Source: Planctomycetota bacterium
Lineage (GTDB): Bacteria > Planctomycetota > J058
Direction: 5' to 3'
Assembly (NCBI GenBank): GCA_019636275.1
Contig: JAHBXY010000103.1
Location: 1-33,640 of the forward strand
Length of the DNA stretch: 33,640 bases
Shown: positions 1 to 7,134 of the stretch, one piece after another
Layout of the letters: each line of letters starts with the position of its first letter
Numbering within the stretch: the first letter of the stretch is position 1
Notes under the pieces: generated by a model
The model's input: only the letters and a program-made list of their open reading frames with translations
Database searches by the model: none
What the model was told of the DNA's origin: nothing
Position numbers and translations under genes: made by a program

Positions 1-1150
1 AGGCGTTGCCGCCCGGCGGCCGCTCCGCGCGGCGCGCGGCGAGGAGGCCGGCGACGAGGGCCACGGCGCAGGCGGCGAGCGGCAGGGCGGGGAGGGCGAG
101 GTGCTCGCCGAGCGAGCGCCCGACGAGCAGGGGGAAGAAGTAGAGCGCGGCCGAGCCGCCCAGCCCGAGCACCAGCGGCACGAGCGGCGAGCGCGCCTGG
201 ACGAGGAACGTGAGCCCGCTGACCAGGAGCGCCAGCACGAGCGGCGCGGCGGCCAGGGCCACGCGCGTGGCCACCTCCAGGCCGGCGTGGAACGCGCCCC
301 GGTCGTCGGCGACGAGGAACGCGGCCGCGCCGCCGTGGGCCGCCGCCAGGCGCTCGCGCCGCGCCCCGAGGGCCGACCGCGCCCGCAGGTCGGCCGTCGA
401 GTAGTCCTGCTCCTTGAGCCGACGCCGGCCCGAGAGGCCGATCCGCTGCACGTAGCGGTCGAGGCGCATGCGGATCGGCGGCCCCGTCGGGTCCTCGCGC
501 CGCTGGACCGTGCCCGTGACGTCCTCGAGGAGCAGCGTCAGGCCGCCCGCGTCGTCGAGGTCGATCGCCCCGCGGCGCGCGACGATCACCACCTGGTCGT
601 CGATCGACTTCGGCGCCGGCGCGTCGCTGAAGAGCACCACCCCCTCGAGCCCCTCGGGCCCGTGGCGGCGCACGTAGAGGCCGAAGCCGCGGCTGGGGAA
701 CGTGTGGCTCAGGTGCTCGCCCTCGCCCAGGCTGCGGAACTGCTCGAACACCGCCTGCCCCGCCTCCTTGCGCCGCTGGTAGCAGTGCGGGACGACCGTC
801 GCGCCGATCCAGGCCATGAGCGCCGTCAGCGGCACGGCCAGCAGGACCGCCGGCCAGGCCAGGCTGCGCCGCGGCACGCCCAGGCTCACGTAGGCCAGGA
901 CCTCCTGGTCGGCGACCATGCGCCCGAGCACGAGCGCCACCGTGGCCGCGTAGGCCAGCGGGACGAGGTAGGGGAGGAGGAAGGGGAGGACCCAGGGGAT
1001 GAGCAGCGCCACCTGGTAGGCGGAGAGCTCCGACATCTGCAGCAGGCGCAGCGTCGCCGCCAGGCCGAACAGCGCGCAGGTCCCCAGGAGCACGGGGACG
1101 AACAGGCGGATCAGCCGGGCGAGGATGTGCCGCTCGAGGGTGCTCAGCAC
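1..1150 (-). CDS. LptF/LptG-family (YjgP/YjgQ) permease, C-terminus cut by window edge
   Basis: The reading frame is open from a GTG at 1150 to the window edge, giving 383 residues without a stop. It begins MLSTLERHILARLIRLFVPV, an amphipathic start followed by a first membrane helix. This matches the LptF/LptG family, the inner-membrane partners of LptB that pull lipopolysaccharide out of the membrane. Two more hydrophobic segments follow by about residue 120, including the family-typical stretch around residues 80-95 (GRMVADQEVLAYVSLGVPRR). A roughly 140-residue soluble, beta-rich periplasmic part comes next, then further membrane helices near the end. This layout, several helices then a jellyroll-like domain then several helices, is the family layout. 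The upstream gene stops at 1190 in the same frame, 39 bases away, and GGGAGA precedes the GTG, so the two are probably co-transcribed. LptF and LptG cannot be told apart here. The last residues are missing. Confidence 0.8.
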   Translation of the reverse strand, partial: MLSTLERHILARLIRLFVPVLLGTCALFGLAATLRLLQMSELSAYQVALLIPWVLPFLLPYLVPLAYAATVALVLGRMVADQEVLAYVSLGVPRRSLAWPAVLLAVPLTALMAWIGATVVPHCYQRRKEAGQAVFEQFRSLGEGEHLSHTFPSRGFGLYVRRHGPEGLEGVVLFSDAPAPKSIDDQVVIVARRGAIDLDDAGGLTLLLEDVTGTVQRREDPTGPPIRMRLDRYVQRIGLSGRRRLKEQDYSTADLRARSALGARRERLAAAHGGAAAFLVADDRGAFHAGLEVATRVALAAAPLVLALLVSGLTFLVQARSPLVPLVLGLGGSAALYFFPLLVGRSLGEHLALPALPLAACAVALVAGLLAARRAERPPGGNA

Positions 1151-1189
1151 GAGGGCCTGGTCTCCCGCGGCATGGTGCGCCGGCGGCCG

Positions 1190-2479
1190 TCAGGAGTTGT
1201 CAAGCGGCGTCGGGGCGCTGGCCGCGCGGCGCTCGCGCAGGAGCCCCCAGCAGGTGACGGCCACGAGCAGCAGCGCGGAGAGCGTGAACGGCCCGCGGGC
1301 GGTCCAGCGAGCGGCCGCCTCCCGGCCGAGGAGGTCGGGCGCCGTGAGCGTCGGCACGAGGGCGGCGACGACGACGGCGACGAGCGCCCAGCGCTGCCGC
1401 CCGCCCGCCGCCCACCCCTCGAGCGCCACGGCGGCGGCCGGGGCGAAGGTCAGGGCCAGCGTCACGAAGTGGGCCTTCCGCGCGTAGGGCGAGGCCAGGA
1501 GCATGACCGCCGCGACGAGCCCCACCTCGAGGAGGACGCGCCGTGGGGTCCGCTGCGCGCCGCGGGCGGGCCAGGTGAACGCGAGCATGACCCCGAGCAG
1601 CGCCAGGACCAGCGCCTTGCCGACGGTCGCGGCGGCGTCGGGGTCGAGGTCGAGCACGGCGACCGCGACGACGTCGTCGGTGCGGCCGGGGCTGACGGAC
1701 TGGACGGGCGAGAGCCAGCGCTGCGTGACCGGCACGAGCGACTGGCCGGGCGAGTAGCCGTCGTCGCCGTCCATGGGCGAGCCGTCCACCGAGGGCAGGA
1801 TCATGCGCTCGAGGAACGTGCGGTACATGCGCGTGGCCTCGCCGGGGCCGAAGACGAGCGCCGGCAGCACGACGCCCAGGACGAGGGTCCCGGCCACGCC
1901 GCCGGCGACCGCGCGCCAGCGGCGCGTCCACCCGACGTGGACCGCGAAGAGGCCGGGGCTGACCTTGAACAGGGTCGCCGCGGCCACGAGGACGCCCAGG
2001 GCGTGGTCGCGCCCGCGCAGGGCGGCCCAGGCGCCGGCGGCGAGCATGGCCAGGACCATGACGTTGCACTGGCCGAGCTGCAGCTCGCTGTCGAGCGCGC
2101 GGGCCACGCCGAGGGCGGTCAGGGCCAGCGCCCCCTCGCGCGCCGCGAGGCCCGCCTCGCCGAGCATGCGCCACAGCGCCAGCGCGACGCCGGCCAGGAG
2201 GGCGCCCTTGACGAGGTGCCAGAGGATCGCCGCGGCGGGGACGGGCAGGGCGCCGAAGGGCGCGAACACGAGGTAGGCGGGCGGCGGATAGACATAGCCC
2301 GCCCCGATCACGGAGTAGACGTCCTCGCCCGCGCAGACCCGACGACCGCCCTCCCACAGGAGCTCGAAGTCGTTGGCCTTGGGCCGCATGGCCTTGCGGT
2401 GCATCTTCACGCCGTCGACGACGAACATGACGAGGAGGGCGACGATCGTCACCCCGAGCAGGACCTTCCTCCGCTCCAC
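1190..2479 (-). CDS. GT87-type (DUF2029) polyprenol-phosphate mannosyltransferase-like membrane protein
   Basis: 429 residues with many hydrophobic helices throughout. An N-terminal membrane helix (about 5-22) is followed by an extracytoplasmic loop with an early acidic residue, D37, in NDFELLWEGG. The stretch YVYPPPAYLVFAPFGALP (about 62-79) follows. This combination is typical of the GT87 family of GT-C glycosyltransferases, which use lipid-linked sugars and have an Asp in the first outer loop; PimE is the best-known relative. The actual sugar and acceptor cannot be read from sequence. The start is GTG at 2479, directly after AGGAG in a G-rich tract. A TAAGAT hexamer lies 34 bases upstream (2513-2518). 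It is followed by an LptF/G-type permease 39 bases downstream, which suggests a cell-envelope glycolipid or LPS role for the pair (inference). An in-frame TGA at 1190-1192 ends it cleanly. Confidence 0.7.
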   Translation of the reverse strand: MERRKVLLGVTIVALLVMFVVDGVKMHRKAMRPKANDFELLWEGGRRVCAGEDVYSVIGAGYVYPPPAYLVFAPFGALPVPAAAILWHLVKGALLAGVALALWRMLGEAGLAAREGALALTALGVARALDSELQLGQCNVMVLAMLAAGAWAALRGRDHALGVLVAAATLFKVSPGLFAVHVGWTRRWRAVAGGVAGTLVLGVVLPALVFGPGEATRMYRTFLERMILPSVDGSPMDGDDGYSPGQSLVPVTQRWLSPVQSVSPGRTDDVVAVAVLDLDPDAAATVGKALVLALLGVMLAFTWPARGAQRTPRRVLLEVGLVAAVMLLASPYARKAHFVTLALTFAPAAAVALEGWAAGGRQRWALVAVVVAALVPTLTAPDLLGREAAARWTARGPFTLSALLLVAVTCWGLLRERRAASAPTPLDNS

Positions 2480-2512
2480 CTCCTGCCCCCCCTCTGCCCT
2501 TTGCGGACGCGG

Positions 2513-2518
2513 ATCTTA
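2513..2518 (-). promoter_or_regulatory. -10-like hexamer TAAGAT before the GT87 gene
   Basis: Read on the minus strand this is TAAGAT, 34 bases before the GTG at 2479. That leaves a leader of roughly 27 bases that contains the AGGAG ribosome-binding site. No convincing -35 is visible. It fits the TAnnnT pattern seen at several other starts in the window. Confidence 0.35.
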
Positions 2519-2593
2519 CCGCCGGGCGTCGGACACGGTGCCGACGAGGCGGCCTGAGCGCACTCCACCCGGGCCCCGGGAGACTTCCCCTGC

Positions 2594-2599
2594 TACCCT
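2594..2599 (+). promoter_or_regulatory. -10-like hexamer TACCCT, exactly six bases before an ATG
   Basis: TACCCT is followed by TGAGCC and then the ATG at 2606. There is no purine-rich ribosome-binding site between hexamer and start. If it works as a -10, transcription would begin at or next to the ATG, giving a leaderless mRNA. No clear -35 is seen. Confidence 0.4.
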
Positions 2600-2605
2600 T
2601 GAGCC

Positions 2606-3007
2606 ATGGTCGACTCTGCGCCCCCCTGCCGCGGGGACCTGATCCTGCTGGTCGAGGACGACGCCGGGATCCGCGATGCGCTCTGCGAGCTCCTGGCGGA
2701 CTCGGGCTACAGCCCGGCAGCGGCCGCCGACGGGCACGAGGCCATCCGTCTGCTCGAGGGCGACGGCCGCGCGCCCTGCGTCGTGCTCCTGGACCTCATG
2801 ATGCCCGGCATGAACGGCTGGGAGTTCCGCCGCTGGCTCTCGACCCGCCCCGAGCTCTCGGGCGTGCCGGTCGTGCTCCTGTCGGCGCACGCCAACCTCT
2901 CGGCCGAGGCGCGCGCGCTCGACGTCGCGGCGTTCCTGCGCAAGCCGATCGACGTGAACCGGATGCTCGACACCGTCGCCAGCTTCTGCCCGCCCTCGGC
3001 GGCCTGA
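2606..3007 (+). CDS. Single-domain (CheY-like) response regulator
   Basis: 133 residues forming one receiver domain and nothing else. The acidic pocket is E17-D18-D19 (LLVEDDAG). The phospho-acceptor is D63 in VVLLDLMMPGMNGWEF, the switch residue is S93 (VVLLSAHA), and the conserved Lys is K113 in LRKPID. All catalytic residues for Asp phosphorylation are present. With no output domain it should act by protein-protein contact or within a phosphorelay. No histidine kinase is adjacent; the nearest is at 20924-22375, next to its own regulator. The gene stands alone between a divergent glycosyltransferase and a convergent unknown gene whose stop is 23 bases away. The ATG is preceded by a TACCCT hexamer at leaderless spacing, and no ribosome-binding site supports this start. 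The receiver fold itself begins at about residue 11. Confidence 0.9.
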   Translation: MVDSAPPCRGDLILLVEDDAGIRDALCELLADSGYSPAAAADGHEAIRLLEGDGRAPCVVLLDLMMPGMNGWEFRRWLSTRPELSGVPVVLLSAHANLSAEARALDVAAFLRKPIDVNRMLDTVASFCPPSAA

Positions 3008-3030
3008 CGGCAGCGACGCGCGCTGACCGC

Positions 3031-3822
3031 CTAAGCTGCGGCCGGGACGTAGACGAGCAGCCCGAGCCCGCGCGCGGCGGCGGCCGCCTCGGCCACGAAC
3101 AGCCGCTTGCCCGCCGCGTCGTGGCGCACGACGTAGGCGGTCAGGGCGCCGCCGAGGTAGTAGCGATGCACGGCCGCGCCGTCGGCCGGCGGCGTGGAGA
3201 ACGCCGACTCGAGCCAGGCGATCCGCTGGCGGTCGTCGAGGAGGCCGCGGGCCGCGTCGAGGGTCCGCGCGTCCTCGCCGGGTGACGCGCCCGGGCGGCC
3301 CAGGCGCTGCTCGCCCGGCGCGTCGTGCAGCCAGCGGCGCGGGGCCAGGACCCCGGCCGTGCCGAGGGCCTGGCGCAGGTGCCCGACCAGCCGCGGGTCG
3401 GCGCCCAGGGCGGGCACGGGCTCCCCGCGCCCGGCCCGGAGGCGGAACACGGCGAACGGCTCGAACCGCTCGCGGCGGAGGTCGCCCGGCGCGGCGCGCT
3501 GCACCCACTCGGTGTCGTGCGTCGAGGTGACGCGCCGCTGGAACAGGCGCAGCTCGTCGAAGGGCCCGGCCCGGAACAGCGGCAGGGCGCCCTGGGCCTG
3601 CGTGAGCACGAGGTCGAACGGCAGGAGCCGGCGCCGGCCGCAGCCGCGCTGCAGGCGGCCGCTCTCGATCTTCTCCTGCCGCTCGCAGGCGCGCGCGCGC
3701 GTCGTCGGCGGCGGCGGGAGGTCGCGGGCGCGCGCCAGGCGGCCGCTCTCGCTCAGGGCCGCCGCCGCGGCGGGCGGCAGGAGGCGGACGGCGGCGGGAG
3801 AGAGGGCGCGAGCGTGGCTCAT
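3031..3822 (-). CDS. Uncharacterised protein
   Basis: 263 residues from ATG at 3822. The same frame stays open upstream to beyond 4300, but this ATG is preceded by AGGCGG, and the upstream part overlaps the mgtC coding region and reads like non-coding high-G+C sequence. I do not recognise a family. There is no signal peptide or membrane segment. The N-terminal third is basic and Pro-rich, with Cys at about residues 46 and 58 flanking ERQEKIESGRLQRG. The central part (about 65-140) reads as alternating hydrophobic and charged strands (LPFDLVLTQAQGALPLFRAG), and the C-terminus is Ala-rich (RLFVAEAAAAARGLGLLVYV). It is probably a cytoplasmic alpha/beta protein. It converges on the response regulator gene. 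The reading frame is credible because of its length and codon pattern; the function is unknown. Confidence 0.6.
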   Translation of the reverse strand: MSHARALSPAAVRLLPPAAAAALSESGRLARARDLPPPPTTRARACERQEKIESGRLQRGCGRRRLLPFDLVLTQAQGALPLFRAGPFDELRLFQRRVTSTHDTEWVQRAAPGDLRRERFEPFAVFRLRAGRGEPVPALGADPRLVGHLRQALGTAGVLAPRRWLHDAPGEQRLGRPGASPGEDARTLDAARGLLDDRQRIAWLESAFSTPPADGAAVHRYYLGGALTAYVVRHDAAGKRLFVAEAAAAARGLGLLVYVPAAA

Positions 3823-3883
3823 ACCGCCTGATCGGTCGCCGCCGGGCCGGGCTTGAGCCCTCGACGAGCGGCGCGGGCGGCGG

Positions 3884-4078
3884 TACTCTGCGACGAGTAG
3901 TGAAGCGCTCGCGAGGGGCGGGCGATCGGCGCACGTCCCCGACTGCACCAACCGGCACGTCCCGCCCGTCCCCATCGCTCGCTCTGGCGGGTCGGGGACG
4001 AGCGGCGGCTGGAGAGTTCTCTGCATCGATCCGCCGGGGGCGCGGCCGAGGCGGCCCCCTCCATGGACCAGCTCCAGC
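3884..4078 (+). promoter_or_regulatory. Possible long mgtC leader with -10-like hexamer and inverted repeat
   Basis: A TACTCT hexamer at 3884-3889 would start a leader of about 180 bases ahead of the MgtC gene. Inside it, CGTCCCCGAC (3934-3943) is matched by GTCGGGGACG (3991-4000), a perfect 10-base inverted repeat with a 47-base loop. CCCGCCC (3961-3967) can alternatively pair with the GGCGGG just before the right arm. A G/C-rich helix could also form directly before the start (around 4036-4060). Bacterial mgtC genes are often controlled through long Mg-responsive leaders. I do not recognise an M-box or other known riboswitch, so a regulatory role is inference. Confidence 0.3.
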
Positions 4079-4091
4079 ATGGACCAGCTCC
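4062..4091 (+). repeat. Direct repeat of 14 bases duplicating the mgtC start region
   Basis: CATGGACCAGCTCC occurs at 4062-4075 and again at 4078-4091, a period of 16. Both copies contain ATG. The second ATG (4079) opens the MgtC frame, while the first (4063) is out of frame with it. Confidence 0.85.
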
Positions 4092-4771
4092 CGCTCCTCG
4101 CCAACCTGGGCCTCGCGCTCGTCCTGGGCGCCGCCGTCGGGCTCGAGCGCCAGTGGCGGCAGCGCCTGGCGGGGCTGCGGACGAACACGCTCGTGTCGCT
4201 CGGCGCCGCGTCGTTCGCCAGCCTGGCGCTCACGATCCCCGACGACACGAGCCCGACGCGCGTGGCCGCGCAGGTCGTCTCGGGGATCGGCTTCCTCGGC
4301 GCGGGCGTGATCTTCCGCGAGGGGGCGACCGTCCGCGGCATCAACACGGCCGCGACGCTCTGGTGCAGCGGCGCGATCGGCGTGCTCGCCGGCTCGGGGC
4401 AGGGCGCCCTGGCGGCCGCGCTGGCGGGCGCGGTCGTGGGCGTGAACCTGCTCTTCCGGCCGATCGTGCGCCTCCTGCACCGCCAGCCCGCCGTCGAGGT
4501 GGAGGCGCGCTACCGGCTCACCGTGGTCTGCCGCGCGACCGAGGAGGAGCGCATCCGGGCGCTCCTCCTCCAGGGGGTGGCGGCCGACCCGCTGCTGCGG
4601 CTGCACGGGGTCGAGAGCACCGACCTCGACCCCGACCGCGTCGAGGTCGTCGCCGTGCTCAGCGCCGCGCGCCGCGAGGACGCCCTCGTCGAGCGGATCG
4701 TCGGCCGGCTGAGCCTCGAGCAGCCGGTGAGCGCGGCCCGCTGGGCGGTCGACTTCGGCGCCGAGGCGTGA
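4079..4771 (+). CDS. MgtC/SapB family membrane protein
   Basis: 230 residues. The N-terminal 130 or so carry about five membrane helices with MgtC/SapB signatures: GAAVGLERQWRQRLAGLRTN at 18-37, VSGIGFLGAGVIFREG near 68-83 and GINTAATLWCSGAIGVLAGSG near 87-107. The C-terminal ~90 residues (RYRLTVVCRATEEERIRALL onward) form a soluble ACT-like domain, as in longer family members. Family members help bacteria cope with low magnesium, acid or intracellular stress. The biochemical activity is debated and transport has not been shown for MgtC itself. The start at 4079 is chosen because it gives the family N-terminus; the duplicate ATG at 4063 is in another frame. No clear ribosome-binding site precedes 4079. 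A long structured spacer lies on each side, so the gene is probably transcribed alone. Confidence 0.92.
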   Translation: MDQLPLLANLGLALVLGAAVGLERQWRQRLAGLRTNTLVSLGAASFASLALTIPDDTSPTRVAAQVVSGIGFLGAGVIFREGATVRGINTAATLWCSGAIGVLAGSGQGALAAALAGAVVGVNLLFRPIVRLLHRQPAVEVEARYRLTVVCRATEEERIRALLLQGVAADPLLRLHGVESTDLDPDRVEVVAVLSAARREDALVERIVGRLSLEQPVSAARWAVDFGAEA

Positions 4772-4797
4772 CCGCGCGCGGGTCGGCGCCTTGGCCT

Positions 4798-4859
4798 GGA
4801 TCATGCACGAGTGGAGGTCGTCACGTCGCGTGAAGTCGAGCCAAGAGAGTGCATGATCC
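4798..4859. repeat. Nested inverted repeat in the mgtC-lipoprotein spacer
   Basis: GGATCATGCAC (4798-4808) and GTGCATGATCC (4849-4859) form a perfect 11-base inverted repeat around a 40-base centre. Inside the centre sits a second dyad, TCACG-TCG-CGTGA (4821-4833). The arms are unusually A+T-rich for this window. It starts 27 bases after the mgtC stop. It could be a terminator-like cruciform, a regulator site or a small repeat element; there is no T-tract after it. Confidence 0.6.
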
Positions 4860-4876
4860 GGGCGGTGCCCGAGCGA

Positions 4877-4935
4877 GGGGCTCGGCGAACCCCGGGCCGG
4901 TCTCGCCACGGTGTCGTCGAGGAGCGCCGAGCCCC
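4877..4935. repeat. Second inverted repeat in the mgtC-lipoprotein spacer
   Basis: GGGGCTCGGCG (4877-4887) is the exact reverse complement of CGCCGAGCCCC (4925-4935), with a 37-base loop. CCCGAGCGAGG also appears twice in direct orientation (4868-4878 and 4933-4943). The rest of this 288-base spacer (4772-5059) holds no credible gene. Confidence 0.6.
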
Positions 4936-5017
4936 GAGCGAGGTGGCCGACGGCCTGGCGAGGATTGTTCAGGGTTCCGTGCAGGTGCGGTGCGGATGTC
5001 GTCACGCGGTCATGAAT

Positions 5018-5033
5018 GATCCGAGCTAGGATC
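5018..5033 (+). promoter_or_regulatory. -10-like TAGGAT within a short dyad, upstream of the beta-helix lipoprotein gene
   Basis: TAGGAT (5027-5032) lies 28 bases before the ATG at 5060, leaving a leader of about 21 bases that includes GGGGGGAGAG. The hexamer overlaps a small dyad, GATCC-gagcta-GGATC (5018-5033), which could be an operator. No convincing -35 is visible. Confidence 0.35.
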
Positions 5034-5059
5034 GCCCCCGTCGGGGGGAGAGACGCCTC

Positions 5060-7066
5060 ATGCGCGCGCGCCGCCAGGTCGGCTGCTGGCTGGCCCTGTC
5101 GCTCGTCGGCTGCCACGCCGTCACCTACGACCTGAAGCAGACCGTGGTGGGCCGGGAGCGGCGCGAGCTGGGCCGCGACACGGCGCCCCTGGTGCGCGTC
5201 GGCCACCACGCGACGCGCGACGACCTCGCCCTCACGGTCGGCGACCTCGTGACCGTCGAGGCCGAGGACGTGACCCACCACGCGCGCACGCGCGAGTGGG
5301 AGCTGGCCTACTACTCGCTGACCGACCAGACGGGGAGCGAGGACGACTTCTCGCTCACGCTGCTCCTCCTGCCGATCACCCTGCCGATCGACCTGCTCCT
5401 GCCGGTGCTCTCGCTGATCGTCCTCCCCTTCCGCCTGGCGCTGGGCGAGGGGACGGCCGAGTGGAGCACGCGCGCCCCGGTGACCTCGAAGGAGGAGCGC
5501 CCGTGGGCGAGCTACGAGCTCGTCGACCCGGCGGCGGACGTGCGCGTGCCGGTGCGCGCGGGCGAGCCGCTGCGGGCGGGCGACCTGGCGCTCCAGGGCG
5601 TGCGCTCGACGGAGCTCGTCGCCGTCGGCCCGGGCGGCCTCACGCGCGACGTCACGCTCCCGCCCTCGGCGGCGGCGACGATCGCCGCCGTCCACTCGGC
5701 GCGCGGGCAGGTGCCGGCGGGGCGGCTCGTCCGCGTGGCGCCGGGCGAGGCGCTGCTCCCGGTCCTGCGGGGCGCGCCCCCGGGGACCTGGATCCAGCTC
5801 GAGGAGGGCGTGTACGACCTGCCCTCCGGGTCGTTCCTGTTCGGCAAGCGGCTGACGCTCGCCGGGCGCGGCGCGGCCAGGACCGTGCTCCGCGGCCCGA
5901 GCGGCGGCCTCGACCTGCGCGGGGCGTCGCAGGACGTGACCCTGCGCGGGCTCTCGGTTGCGCTGGAGGGCACCGGGGTCTCCGACGGGGTGCGCTGCCA
6001 CGGCGGCGTCGTGCGCCTGATCGGCTGCGAGGTGCGCGGCGCCCGCCACGAGAAGGTCCCGCCGCCGCCGGACGCGCCGCCGGGTCAGGGCGACGCCTAC
6101 CGGGGCGGGGTCGGCGTGTCCGCGCGCGGCGGCGGGAAGGTCGTGCTCGAGGCCTGCCGCCTCGTCGACAACCAGACCGCCGGCGTCCTGGCCTCGGGCG
6201 ACCACGAGGTCGTCGTGGTCGGCTGCGTCGGCGAGACGGGCGCGCTCGAGGCCTTCTCCTTCCGCGGCGCGTCGCGCGGCGCCGTGCGCGACGCGGTGGC
6301 CCGCGGGCCCGGCCACGGCGTCCTCGTCGGCGACGAGGCGCGGGTGACGGTCGCCCGGTGCGAGGTGCAGGTCGCGCGGGCCGGGGTCCTCGTGAACGGC
6401 ACGGCGACGGCGACCGTCGAGGGCAACACGCTCGAGGGCTGCGCCACCGGCGTCTCGGTCGAGGACGCGTCGATCGCCACCGTCACGGGCAACGTCTGCC
6501 GCGGCAACCAGACGGGCGTCCTGGTCGACTCGAGGGGCCGGGTCGAGGTGGCCCGGAACACCTGCGTGAAGAACAAGACCAACGGGATCTCCGTGCAGGG
6601 GGAGGCGAAGCCCGTCGTGACGGGCAACACCTGCGAGGGCAACCCGACGGGGATCCTGTTCACCGGCAAGGCCGGCGGACGCGCGGCCGGCAACACGCTG
6701 CGGGGCAACGGCGCGGGCGTCGCGGCGCAGGACGAAGCGCGGCCGGCGATCGTCTCCAACCAGGTCACCGGCAGCACGCAGGCCGGGATCAGCGTCGGCG
6801 GGTCGGCCGCGCCGACGATCAACGGCAACACCTGCTCCGGCGGCCTCGAGGGCCTGCACGTCGAAGGCAGCGCGCGGCCCGAGGTGTACGACAACACCTT
6901 CGAGAAGAACCACCGCGGCGCCGTGTTCCTCGGCCAGTCGGGCGGGTCGTTCACGGGCAACCGCGTGACGAACAACACGGGCCCGGGCGTGGTGAACCAG
7001 AGCGGGGGCGGGCCGCGGATCCAGCACAACACGGTCTCCGGGAACAACCCGAACACCTCGTCGTGA
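5060..7066 (+). CDS. Lipoprotein with right-handed parallel beta-helix domain
   Basis: 668 residues. A lipoprotein signal peptide is visible: Arg-rich start, hydrophobic core WLALSLVG, and lipobox L15-V16-G17-C18, so the mature protein is lipidated on C18. A strongly hydrophobic stretch at about 98-130 (LTLLLLPITLPIDLLLPVLS) could be a membrane segment or buried hairpin. From about residue 230 to the end the sequence is a run of roughly 20-25-residue coils with recurring GN(T/V)xxGNxxGV patterns (for example VTGNTCEGNPTGI, ISVGGSAAPTINGNTCSG). This is the pectate-lyase-like, NosD-type beta-helix pattern, preceded by an entry segment around WIQLEEGVYDLPSGSF. Such folds usually bind or cut polysaccharide, but I cannot identify catalytic residues, so adhesion or scaffolding is equally possible. 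A good ribosome-binding site (GGGGGGAGAG) precedes the ATG. A small exported protein gene follows 68 bases downstream. Confidence 0.85.
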   Translation: MRARRQVGCWLALSLVGCHAVTYDLKQTVVGRERRELGRDTAPLVRVGHHATRDDLALTVGDLVTVEAEDVTHHARTREWELAYYSLTDQTGSEDDFSLTLLLLPITLPIDLLLPVLSLIVLPFRLALGEGTAEWSTRAPVTSKEERPWASYELVDPAADVRVPVRAGEPLRAGDLALQGVRSTELVAVGPGGLTRDVTLPPSAAATIAAVHSARGQVPAGRLVRVAPGEALLPVLRGAPPGTWIQLEEGVYDLPSGSFLFGKRLTLAGRGAARTVLRGPSGGLDLRGASQDVTLRGLSVALEGTGVSDGVRCHGGVVRLIGCEVRGARHEKVPPPPDAPPGQGDAYRGGVGVSARGGGKVVLEACRLVDNQTAGVLASGDHEVVVVGCVGETGALEAFSFRGASRGAVRDAVARGPGHGVLVGDEARVTVARCEVQVARAGVLVNGTATATVEGNTLEGCATGVSVEDASIATVTGNVCRGNQTGVLVDSRGRVEVARNTCVKNKTNGISVQGEAKPVVTGNTCEGNPTGILFTGKAGGRAAGNTLRGNGAGVAAQDEARPAIVSNQVTGSTQAGISVGGSAAPTINGNTCSGGLEGLHVEGSARPEVYDNTFEKNHRGAVFLGQSGGSFTGNRVTNNTGPGVVNQSGGGPRIQHNTVSGNNPNTSS

Positions 7067-7103
7067 GCGGGCGGTCGGGGGTGGCGCCGGGGCGCCGCCC
7101 CGT

Positions 7104-7109
7104 TAGGGT
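7104..7109 (+). promoter_or_regulatory. -10-like hexamer TAGGGT
   Basis: TAGGGT lies 26 bases before the ATG at 7135, leaving a leader of about 19 bases that carries GAGAGGAG. A G/C-rich stem, GGCGCC..GGCGCC (about 7083-7096), lies just upstream, after the lipoprotein stop. Confidence 0.35.
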
Positions 7110-7134
7110 GTGCGCCCCACGAGAGGAGCCGACC

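Noticed and set aside
4063..4833. ATG at 4063 as the mgtC start
   Set aside because: It is in a different frame from the MgtC sequence. The protein it would give is Arg/Gly/Ala-rich and unlike any family.
2516..7027. Very long open frame on the minus strand (about 1,500 codons)
   Set aside because: It lies antisense to the response regulator, mgtC and lipoprotein genes, is dominated by Arg/Ala/Pro/Gly/His/Asp with no hydrophobic pattern, and crosses gene boundaries. Long antisense frames are expected at this G+C content.
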